Assembly: GCA_003491635.1 (NCBI GenBank)
Contig: DNCG01000004.1
Coordinates: 1-8,768, forward strand
Length of the DNA stretch: 8,768 nucleotides
Origin: Actinomycetota bacterium
GTDB taxonomy: Bacteria > Actinomycetota > Aquicultoria > Subteraquimicrobiales > UBA9087
Direction: 5' to 3'
The notes beneath the pieces are model-generated. The model ran no database searches. It saw only the letters and a program-made list of their open reading frames with translations, and had not been told where the DNA came from. The position numbers and the translations under genes are program-made. Of the stretch, positions 1 through 5,292 are shown piece by piece; the stretch's first letter is position 1; each line of letters begins with the position of its first letter.

Positions 1-30
1 GAGCTCGGAGCTTAGAGCCAATGAGTTGAT

Positions 31-95
31 AGTCGTCAGTCGGGAGTCGGTAGTCCAAAGATTTTCACTCCCGACTCCTTACTCTCGACCTTTTT
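31..95. repeat. Facing 7-base tandem arrays forming alternative hairpins
   Basis: Positions 31-55 read as about 3.6 copies of a heptamer (AGTCGTC, AGTCGGG, AGTCGGT, AGTC). Positions 67-90 hold a roughly complementary heptad array (ACTCCCG, ACTCCTT, ACTCTCG, ACC). A perfect 10-base inverted repeat pairs 38-47 with 67-76 across a 19-base loop. The same left arm can instead pair with 81-89 (eight Watson-Crick pairs and one G-U), and that stem is followed one base later by TTTTT at 91-95. The second fold resembles a Rho-independent terminator for a gene upstream of the window, although its loop is long. The structure is seen directly; a terminator or attenuator role is inferred. Confidence 0.55.
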
Positions 96-205
96 GTTCT
101 ATGCCTCCGCTCTTAAACTTTTGATTTTTCTATGCCGTTTTACACTTTTCAATTTTCATTTTGCATTAAAGCTCAACCATCTGATTGTGGATCGAGGAGG
201 AGAGA
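96..205 (+). promoter_or_regulatory. AT-rich efp leader with weak promoter candidate and efp ribosome binding site
   Basis: This stretch is T-rich and has no convincing gene. The nonamer TTCTATGCC occurs twice (97-105 and 128-136). The best promoter candidate is TTTACA (139-144) with a 17-base gap to TGCATT (162-167). The -35 is good but the -10 is poor, so this is only a suggestion. A strong purine-rich ribosome binding site (GAGGAGGAGA, 194-203) lies just before the ATG at 206 and fixes the efp start there, rather than at the in-frame TTG at 185 that precedes it. Confidence 0.3.
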
Positions 206-772
206 ATGATAACGACGAATCAGTTCAAGATCGGGATGACCATCGATCTAGAAGGAAGTCTCTTCAACATCCTGGATTTTCAGCATGTGAAGCCAGGGAA
301 AGGTCAGGCTTTCGTTCGAACAAAACTCAAGAACCTCAAAACGGGGGCGGTTTTGGACAGAACTTTCAGGGCTGGCGAGAAGGTGGAACTGGCCAGGCTG
401 GATCATCGTAAAATGCAACATCTTTATAGCGATGGGTCTCACTACGTTTTCATGGACTCCGAAACCTATGAGCAGCTTTCTTTGGATCACGAACAGCTGG
501 GCGACTCCGTCAATTACCTCAAGGAAGGAATGCTCGTCGAAATCTTGATGTACGAGGGGAAAGCGATCGGTGTGGAGACCCCGATCTTTGTCGAGCTCGA
601 GGTGGTGAGCACTCCTCCGGGAATAAAGGGGGATACCGCCACGGCCGGGACCAAACCGGCTACTCTGGAGACGGGAGTGGTGGTTCAGGTCCCTCTTTTC
701 GTGGAGGTCAAGGATGTGATTAGAGTAGACACCCGAACGGGTGAGTACATCACAAGGATGGGTGGAAAGTGA
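206..772 (+). CDS. efp: Translation elongation factor P (EF-P)
   Basis: EF-P binds between the P and E sites of the ribosome and relieves stalling at consecutive prolines. The 188-residue product has the usual family length and all three domains: an N-terminal KOW-like domain (about 1-62), a central OB domain (about 65-127) and a C-terminal OB domain (about 130-188). The modification loop reads HVKPGKGQAF, with Lys32 at the position modified in the family (Lys34 in E. coli, Lys32 in B. subtilis). The C-terminal signature VDTRTGEYITR is intact. The ATG at 206 is chosen because a strong GAGGAGGAGA lies 2-12 bases upstream; an in-frame TTG at 185 would place that signal inside the gene. No efp-modifying enzyme (epmA, ymfI type) lies in the window. 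In Firmicutes efp also lies a short way upstream of the accB-accC cluster, which fits the position here. The 217-base gap that follows suggests a separate transcription unit. Confidence 0.97.
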   Translation: MITTNQFKIGMTIDLEGSLFNILDFQHVKPGKGQAFVRTKLKNLKTGAVLDRTFRAGEKVELARLDHRKMQHLYSDGSHYVFMDSETYEQLSLDHEQLGDSVNYLKEGMLVEILMYEGKAIGVETPIFVELEVVSTPPGIKGDTATAGTKPATLETGVVVQVPLFVEVKDVIRVDTRTGEYITRMGGK

Positions 773-790
773 GAGAAGGTATGCGGCGAG

Positions 791-932
791 CTAGCACCGT
801 TACAACTTGTCGCTTAATATCAGCAAACGCTTCTTTAATAAACAGATTGAACAAAAGCTTAGATTTCTCAGGAAAAATTAGTTGTAACGGTACTTGACAA
901 AATGTCCCAGCTTAAAGTTGTAACGGCACTAG
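791..932. repeat. Three-copy 18-base repeat cluster (possible insertion-element relic or operator array)
   Basis: Copy C (915-932, AAGTTGTAACGGCACTAG) and copy B (879-896) are direct repeats exactly 36 bases apart; similarity continues past the 18-base unit to about 939. Copy A (791-808, CTAGCACCGTTACAACTT) is inverted and matches the complement of C at 16 of 18 positions. The outermost copies both end in CTAG, so the 142-base block has near-perfect inverted termini. The interior (809-878) is AT-rich and has no gene. Two readings are possible. One is a small non-autonomous or decayed insertion sequence: IS21-type ends carry several internal repeats, and IS5-type elements can duplicate a CTAG-like target. 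The other is a set of binding sites for a regulator of the downstream operon. The repeats are plainly visible; their nature is unknown. Confidence 0.7.
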
Positions 933-958
933 TCAAACGAGAAAAATTACATTAAAAT
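930..958 (+). promoter_or_regulatory. Candidate sigma-70-type promoter of the carboxylase operon
   Basis: TAGTCA (930-935; 4 of 6 to TTGACA) is spaced 17 bases from TAAAAT (953-958; 5 of 6 to TATAAT), in an AT-rich stretch 31 bases before the ATG at 990. The -35 overlaps the end of repeat copy C, so a protein bound at that repeat would block the promoter. A perfect TTGACA at 894-899 lies within repeat B, but has only a weak -10 (TGTAAC, with a 19-base gap). No start site has been mapped; this is inference from pattern. Confidence 0.4.
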
Positions 959-989
959 ATTTGAAGATTGAGACCTTGGGGAAGGAAGA

Positions 990-2825
990 ATGAAACCAAA
1001 GCGCGTTAGAGTAACGGATACAACTTTGAGAGATGCCCACCAGTCCCTCTGGGCAACCCGCATGCGCACGGAGGATATGGTTCCTATCCTGGAAAAGATG
1101 GACAAGGTGGGTTACTACTCTTTTGAAGTTTGGGGTGGAGCAACGTTCGATGCCCCCTTGCGGTTCTTGGATGAAAATCCATGGGATAGGTTGAGAACAA
1201 TCAAAGCCCATGTGCGTAAGACCCCCCTTCAGATGCTGTTGCGCGGACAAAATCTGGTCGGATATAAGCACTACCCCGATGATATCGTGAGGAGATTCGT
1301 TCACCACGCGGCCAAGAATGGTATTGATATATTTCGCATCTTTGATGCCTTGAATGATACGAGAAACCTCAAAGTTGCCATCGAGGCCGTTAAGGAAGCT
1401 GGAGCCCATGTTCAAGCGGCCGTTTGTTACACCATCAGTCCCATACACACCCTGGAGCACTATGTGGAGACTGCTTTGGAACTGGTGGAGATGGGAGCTG
1501 ATTCCATATGTATCAAAGATATGGCCGCTCTTCTTTCACCCTACCGGACGTACAAACTGGTTCAGCGATTCAAGAAGGAGATAGACCTTCCTATCAACCT
1601 CCACTGCCATTACATTGGGGGGCTGGCCCCCATGAACTACATAAAGGCCATCGAAGCCGGTGTGGATATCATCGATACGGCCACCGTGCCCCTGGCTTTT
1701 GGGAATTCTCAGCCGGCGGTGGAGATGGTAGTAGTGGCACTTAAGGACACCTCCTATGATACCGGTCTGGACCTGGAGCTGCTCTATGAGATCGCGGAGT
1801 ATTGGGAGTCCGTGCGGGAAAGAAGGGGATTCAAGCGAGGCGTGACTTCGCTGACCCATATGAAGGTCTTCTCTCATCAGGTTCCCGGGGGTATGATCTC
1901 CAATCTTTATAGTCAGCTTGTGGAGCAGAATGCGCTGGATAGACTCCCCGAGGTGCTGGAAGAGATACCCCGCGTTCGTGCGGAGGTTGGCTATCCGCCC
2001 CTGGTGACGCCGTTAAGTCAGATCGTGGGAATTCAGGCGGTGCTGAATGTTCTCAGTGGCAAGAGGTGGGGAGTTATTCCCGATGAGATGAAGTCGTACG
2101 TGAAAGGTCTTTATGGACGACCACCAGGGCCGATGAATCCCGAGGTGGAGAAGAAGATATTAAATAACGAGAAGAGAATCGAATGCAGACCCGCCGATCT
2201 CATCAAAGAGACCTTTGACGACTATGCCAAAGAGATAGGTGATCTGACCAAGGGTGAAGAGGATATTTTGATGTATGCCCTCTTTCCCAAGCCGGCCAGG
2301 GAATATCTTGAAAGGCACAAGGAGGGAGCGGAAAAGGCGGTCTTTTTGACTAGCGAGGAGATCAAGGCGGTTAAGGAGGGCGAGTACATGGATATAGATC
2401 AAATTCGGCAGCTCATTCAACTGGTTGAGCAGAGCGACGTGAATGAAGTTGTGGTGGAGGAGGGCGGAGTGAAGATCTATGTCCGTAAGGGAGTAGCCCC
2501 CGTTGTTGAGAGCAAAGAATCGGTTGCGGGCGAGACCAGAGAAGCGGAAAAGGTGACTAAAACCGGGGAGTATCCCGATGGCTGGAAGAAGATGGAGGCT
2601 CCGATGGTTGGGACATTTTACAGAGCTCCATCACCCGATGCCCCTCCTTTTGTAGAGGAAGAGGATGTTGTTGAAGAGGGGCAGATCGTCTGTATTCTTG
2701 AGGCCATGAAGCTGATGAACGAGATTGTGATGGAGGAAAAGGGTATAATAAAGAAGATATTGGTGGAAAGTGGTCACCCCGTAGAATATGGACAAACGCT
2801 GTTTTTGTATGAACCCGTGCAATAG
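990..2825 (+). CDS. pycB: Carboxyltransferase (PycB/OadA/transcarboxylase-5S type) fused to an AccB-type biotin carrier protein
   Basis: The product is a 611-residue fusion. Residues 1 to about 280 form the HMGL-like barrel of the pyruvate carboxylase/oxaloacetate decarboxylase family: TDTTLRDAHQS (9-19, metal ligand Asp10), KDMA (176-179, with the lysine that is carbamylated in this family) and LHCH (204-207, metal ligands His205 and His207). The conserved carboxylase domain follows to about 450. From Met467 the sequence is a complete acetyl-CoA-carboxylase biotin carrier, not the short OadA tail. It has the N-terminal segment MDIDQIRQLIQLVE, an acidic/Lys linker, the AccB 'thumb' SPDAPPF (548-554) and EAMKLMNE with biotinyl Lys574. 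The likely role, with AccC as biotin carboxylase, is pyruvate carboxylation to oxaloacetate; this substrate is inferred from family. Oxaloacetate decarboxylase is less likely, since no oadB/oadG is nearby. A GGGGAAGGA lies just before the ATG. The symbol is provisional. Confidence 0.85.
   Translation: MKPKRVRVTDTTLRDAHQSLWATRMRTEDMVPILEKMDKVGYYSFEVWGGATFDAPLRFLDENPWDRLRTIKAHVRKTPLQMLLRGQNLVGYKHYPDDIVRRFVHHAAKNGIDIFRIFDALNDTRNLKVAIEAVKEAGAHVQAAVCYTISPIHTLEHYVETALELVEMGADSICIKDMAALLSPYRTYKLVQRFKKEIDLPINLHCHYIGGLAPMNYIKAIEAGVDIIDTATVPLAFGNSQPAVEMVVVALKDTSYDTGLDLELLYEIAEYWESVRERRGFKRGVTSLTHMKVFSHQVPGGMISNLYSQLVEQNALDRLPEVLEEIPRVRAEVGYPPLVTPLSQIVGIQAVLNVLSGKRWGVIPDEMKSYVKGLYGRPPGPMNPEVEKKILNNEKRIECRPADLIKETFDDYAKEIGDLTKGEEDILMYALFPKPAREYLERHKEGAEKAVFLTSEEIKAVKEGEYMDIDQIRQLIQLVEQSDVNEVVVEEGGVKIYVRKGVAPVVESKESVAGETREAEKVTKTGEYPDGWKKMEAPMVGTFYRAPSPDAPPFVEEEDVVEEGQIVCILEAMKLMNEIVMEEKGIIKKILVESGHPVEYGQTLFLYEPVQ
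2373..2379 (+). promoter_or_regulatory. Internal Shine-Dalgarno inside the fusion gene
   Basis: AAGGAGG sits 8 bases upstream of an in-frame ATG at 2388, the exact codon where homology to free-standing AccB begins. Sequence and spacing are near ideal, and better than most of the annotated starts in this window. It codes for Lys-Glu-Gly near residues 462-464 of the fusion, so the purine run could be coincidental, but its placement at the domain junction argues for a working or ancestral ribosome binding site. Confidence 0.6.
2388..2825 (+). CDS. accB: Possible internally initiated free biotin carboxyl carrier protein (nested accB)
   Basis: Starting at the internal ATG, this frame gives a 145-residue protein with all parts of a normal AccB (E. 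coli 156 residues). These are the N-terminal helix MDIDQIRQLIQLVEQS, a variable linker (about 37-67), the thumb SPDAPPF and the biotinyl site EAMKLMNE with Lys108 in this numbering. A separate AccB would let acetyl-CoA carboxylase draw on the same gene that feeds the carboxyltransferase. It shares the stop codon of the 611-residue fusion, so expression as a separate product is inferred from the AAGGAGG and the domain boundary only. If the internal start is silent, this is simply the C-terminal domain of the fusion. Confidence 0.45.
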   Translation: MDIDQIRQLIQLVEQSDVNEVVVEEGGVKIYVRKGVAPVVESKESVAGETREAEKVTKTGEYPDGWKKMEAPMVGTFYRAPSPDAPPFVEEEDVVEEGQIVCILEAMKLMNEIVMEEKGIIKKILVESGHPVEYGQTLFLYEPVQ

Positions 2826-2919
2826 AGATAAGAGCCTCATCGGTTTGTCCGGGACATAGCTCTTTCATCGGTTTAGTGCGACTCTGGACTGTGGGTTTTG
2901 TGTGGGAGGCATTGATAAT
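2826..2919 (+). other. 94-base spacer before accC with short repeat and weak hairpin
   Basis: This is the longest gap inside the operon. TCATCGGTTT occurs twice, 28 bases apart (2837-2846 and 2865-2874). AAGAGC (2830-2835) can pair with GCTCTT (2859-2864), enclosing a small TGTC/GACA stem. No T-run follows, so it does not look like a terminator. The spacer ends in the accC ribosome binding site GGGAGG (2904-2909). A processing or attenuation role is possible but unsupported. Confidence 0.35.
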
Positions 2920-4266
2920 TTGTTTAAGAAGATCCTTGTTGCTAATCGTGGTGAGATCGCCCTTCGCGTGATAAGAGCCTGTAAGGAACTGGATATTCCA
3001 ACGGCTACGGTCTATTCGAAGGCGGACGAGGACTCTCTCCACGTGAAGCTAGCCGATGAGGCAATCTGTATTGGTCCCCCGCAACCCAGCCAAAGCTACT
3101 TAAACATCCCCAGTATCATCAGCGCTGCTCAGGTCAGTGGAGCTGATGCTATTCATCCGGGCTATGGCTTCCTCGCCGAGAACACTCAGTTTGCCGAGGT
3201 TTGTGAGTCTTGCGGCATCGTTTTCATCGGGCCTCCTCCAAGAGCGATCGAGCGGATGGGAAATAAGGCGAAAGCTAGACGGCTGATGCTGGAGGCTGGT
3301 ATCCCGGTTGTTCCCGGAAGCGAAGGGGCGATAAAGAGCGAAAAAGAGGCTCTGTCCTTTGCCAGTGAGATATCTTACCCGGTGATAATTAAGGCCTCCG
3401 CCGGAGGCGGTGGGCGGGGAATGAGAATCGTTCAAAACGAGCGGGAACTGAAAAAACTCCTTCAGACCGCCTCCGAAGAGGCCAAAGCTGCTTTTGGGAG
3501 TTCCGAGGTGTACATCGAAAAGTACGTGGAAGAACCGCGCCACATAGAATTTCAGATTCTGGCGGATAAAATGGGCGATGTGATTCACCTTGGCGAAAGG
3601 GAATGCTCGATTCAGCGCCGTTATCAGAAGTTGATTGAGGAGTCGCCCTCCTCAGTTCTGACCGATGAGTTGAGGGAGAAGATGGGGAAGGTGGCGGTCG
3701 AGGCGGCGAAGGTGGCTGGTTATGTAAATGCTGGGACGGTGGAGTTCTTGCTCGATGGGCAAGGCAACTATTATTTTATGGAGATGAACACCCGGATACA
3801 GGTAGAACATCCGGTCACCGAGATGGTAACCGGCGTCGATATTGTGAAAGAGCAGATTAAGCTGGCGGCCGGTGAGCTGCTCGATCACAGCCAGGCCGAT
3901 ATCGGATTGAATGGTCATGCCATCGAGTTCAGGGTTAATGCAGAGGATTCAGCGAAAGATTTCATGCCGGTGGCCGGCATCGTAAGACTCTATAATCCCC
4001 CTGGCGGCCCCGGGGTTCGTGTGGATAGCCATCTCTACTCAGGCTACGTGGTCTCACCACATTACGACTCGCTTTTGGCTAAGTTAATAGTCTGGGGGGA
4101 GACCAGAGATGAGGCCATCAATCGGGCCAGGCGAGCTCTGGATGAGTTTATCATCGTGGGACTGGAGACCACTATACCTTTTCATCTCAAGGTGGTCAAA
4201 GAGGCCTGCTTCAAGAGAGGCGAGATTCATACCGATTATATTTCGAAAAGGACTTCAGACGATTAG
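2920..4266 (+). CDS. accC: Biotin carboxylase (AccC)
   Basis: AccC carboxylates the biotin on its carrier protein using ATP and bicarbonate. The 448-residue ATP-grasp enzyme is nearly the length of E. coli AccC (449). It has the biotin carboxylase N-terminal domain (ANRGEIALR), the glycine-rich loop GGGGRG (162-167), the ATP-grasp core and the C-terminal domain. Residues aligned with the E. coli active site are present: Lys116, Lys158, His208, Lys237, Glu275, Glu288, Asn290, Arg292, the QVE triad 294-296 and Arg338. The QRRHQK motif reads QRRYQK, a tolerated variation. The start is placed at TTG 2920, because GGGAGG lies 10 bases before it and the protein then begins MFKKILVANRG, aligned with E. 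coli. The in-frame GTG at 2902 overlaps that ribosome binding site and would add six unrelated residues. It is likely to serve the carrier domain of the upstream gene and, through it, both pyruvate and acetyl-CoA carboxylation. Confidence 0.95.
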   Translation: MFKKILVANRGEIALRVIRACKELDIPTATVYSKADEDSLHVKLADEAICIGPPQPSQSYLNIPSIISAAQVSGADAIHPGYGFLAENTQFAEVCESCGIVFIGPPPRAIERMGNKAKARRLMLEAGIPVVPGSEGAIKSEKEALSFASEISYPVIIKASAGGGGRGMRIVQNERELKKLLQTASEEAKAAFGSSEVYIEKYVEEPRHIEFQILADKMGDVIHLGERECSIQRRYQKLIEESPSSVLTDELREKMGKVAVEAAKVAGYVNAGTVEFLLDGQGNYYFMEMNTRIQVEHPVTEMVTGVDIVKEQIKLAAGELLDHSQADIGLNGHAIEFRVNAEDSAKDFMPVAGIVRLYNPPGGPGVRVDSHLYSGYVVSPHYDSLLAKLIVWGETRDEAINRARRALDEFIIVGLETTIPFHLKVVKEACFKRGEIHTDYISKRTSDD

Positions 4267-4274
4267 GGGAAGCC

Positions 4275-4631
4275 ATGGGTGATGAGCAAGAGCTAAAATT
4301 CAATGATTTCAAGATCGCTAGCAGGGCCCTGGAGTTCATCGCCGGTTTGGCGGCCACGGAAGTGGATGGGGTGACTTCTTTGAGCGGGGGAGTGGTCGAG
4401 AGCATCGCCGACTGGTTAAGAAAGGGTTCCACCAAGGGGGTAAAAGTTTCCCTGGAGGACAAAGAGATAAATGTGGATGTTCATCTCTGTGCCGATTATG
4501 GCTATGTGATTAAGGAAGTGGCGGAAAAAGTCCAGTTAAGCGTCAAAGAAGCTTTGGAGGGCATGACTGGTTGGAAGGTGAGAGGCGTCAACGTCTTCAT
4601 CGACGGCCTCAACTTTCCGCCCCAGGGGTGA
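4275..4631 (+). CDS. Asp23/Gls24 family protein (YqhY-like)
   Basis: This 118-residue protein of the Asp23/Gls24 family (DUF322) has the typical core: an N-terminal helix with ASRALEFIAGLAATEVDGV, the turn SLSGG, a beta-hairpin KGVKVSLEDKEINVDVHLCADYG, a helix VIKEVAEKVQLSVKEALEGMTGW, and the closing strand VRGVNVFIDGLNF. No signal peptide or membrane segment is seen, so it is probably cytosolic. In B. subtilis and relatives the family member YqhY is encoded directly behind accB-accC and is reported to dampen acetyl-CoA carboxylase activity. The same position here, 8 bases after accC, supports a similar role by context. The start has AGGGGAAG just upstream, partly within the accC stop codon, which suggests translational coupling. 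The function in this organism is inferred. Confidence 0.85.
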   Translation: MGDEQELKFNDFKIASRALEFIAGLAATEVDGVTSLSGGVVESIADWLRKGSTKGVKVSLEDKEINVDVHLCADYGYVIKEVAEKVQLSVKEALEGMTGWKVRGVNVFIDGLNFPPQG

Positions 4632-4639
4632 TCTGTCTG

Positions 4640-5062
4640 ATGCTTGAGAGGCGGAAAGCTCGGAAACTCGCCCTGGAGATTCTTTACCAAAAGGAGATCA
4701 CGGGCAGGTCCTTGGAGAAGATAATGGAAGACAGAGCTTATTTCGAGGAAAGTGAGCCCCTTTCGGACTTCTCTTTGAGGATAATTCAGGGCGTCTTGAA
4801 GCATCAAAAGCAGATCAATGAGATGATCGAGAAATATACCGACAACTGGGCTTTGGAGAGGATGCCCATCCTGGATAAAAACATTATTCGAATGGGCATA
4901 TACGAGATGCTTTACGAAGAGGACATTCCCTTCAGCGTGTCCATAAATGAGGCTGTTGAGCTAGCCAAAATTTTTGGTATGAAGGATTCGAGCAGGTTCG
5001 TTAATGGCATTTTGGGAAGAATTGCCCTCGAGCTTCGAGGATCTCATGTGGGGAGAGAGTGA
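4640..5062 (+). CDS. nusB: Transcription antitermination protein NusB
   Basis: NusB, with NusE (S10), binds boxA RNA and assembles the antitermination complex on rRNA operons. The 140-residue product matches the family's usual length and all-helical fold. Hallmarks are ARKLALEILYQ (7-17), DKNIIRMGIYEML (79-91), the SINEAVELAKIFG segment (101-113) and FVNGILGRI (120-128). The ATG at 4640 is chosen because GGGGTGATC, a strong match to the ribosomal anti-SD, ends about 7 bases before it and contains the stop of the preceding gene. An upstream in-frame ATG (4571) would add 23 unrelated residues that overlap the preceding gene. In Firmicutes folD and xseA usually follow; here xseB follows at once. 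Confidence 0.95.
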   Translation: MLERRKARKLALEILYQKEITGRSLEKIMEDRAYFEESEPLSDFSLRIIQGVLKHQKQINEMIEKYTDNWALERMPILDKNIIRMGIYEMLYEEDIPFSVSINEAVELAKIFGMKDSSRFVNGILGRIALELRGSHVGRE

Positions 5063-5067
5063 GAGAG

Positions 5068-5292
5068 ATGCAAGGGGATGATATAACTTTCGAGCGGGCG
5101 CTGAGGCGCCTTCAAGAGATAGTGGATTTGGTTAAGAAGAAGGAGATCAGTTTGGAAAAATCCCTCGATTTTCTGGAAGAGGGTGTTCAGCTTGCGAACT
5201 TCTGCACCGAGAGAATAGACCACACTCGCTGGCAGGAGGAAAAGAAGGACATTGATGAAAAAGACGCTGAGGGAAAAGATAATCTACCCTGA
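5068..5292 (+). CDS. xseB: Exodeoxyribonuclease VII small subunit (XseB), apparently orphan
   Basis: The 74-residue product carries the XseB helical core: FERALRRLQEIVDLVKK (8-24), EISLEKSLDFLEEGVQLANFC (26-46), and the family-type arginine/glutamate-rich end. XseB binds XseA to form exonuclease VII, which degrades single-stranded DNA. XseA is expected directly upstream but is absent; nusB abuts instead. After about residue 55 the tail becomes unusually charged (QEEKKDIDEKDAEGKDNLP), and its last 38 bases overlap the start of ispA in another frame, so this tail may be non-homologous sequence acquired by read-through. The start is uncertain: ATG 5068 has GGAGAG 10 bases upstream, while the in-frame GTG 5059 would overlap the nusB stop and add three residues. 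Confidence 0.8.
   Translation: MQGDDITFERALRRLQEIVDLVKKKEISLEKSLDFLEEGVQLANFCTERIDHTRWQEEKKDIDEKDAEGKDNLP

Noticed and set aside
94..411. 105-residue open frame upstream of and across the efp start
   Set aside because: It is out of frame with efp, low complexity at its start, and its second half is efp read in another frame.
894..924. Promoter from the perfect TTGACA in repeat B
   Set aside because: The only -10 candidate, TGTAAC, is weak and needs a 19-base gap; the pair at 930-958 is better placed.
791..932. CRISPR array
   Set aside because: There are only three short, imperfect copies, one inverted, with unequal spacing (about 70 and 18 bases).
2830..2864. Rho-independent terminator between the fusion gene and accC
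   Set aside because: The stem is only 6 bases, the inner pairing is poor, and there is no T-run after it.
2557..3042. 161-residue minus-strand frame across the fusion end and accC start
   Set aside because: It is antisense to two well-supported genes, is serine/proline-rich in the manner of shadow translation, and has no recognisable motif.
4571..4639. Longer nusB starting at ATG 4571
   Set aside because: The added 23 residues are basic filler overlapping the preceding gene; ATG 4640 has a strong ribosome binding site and the normal NusB N-terminus.
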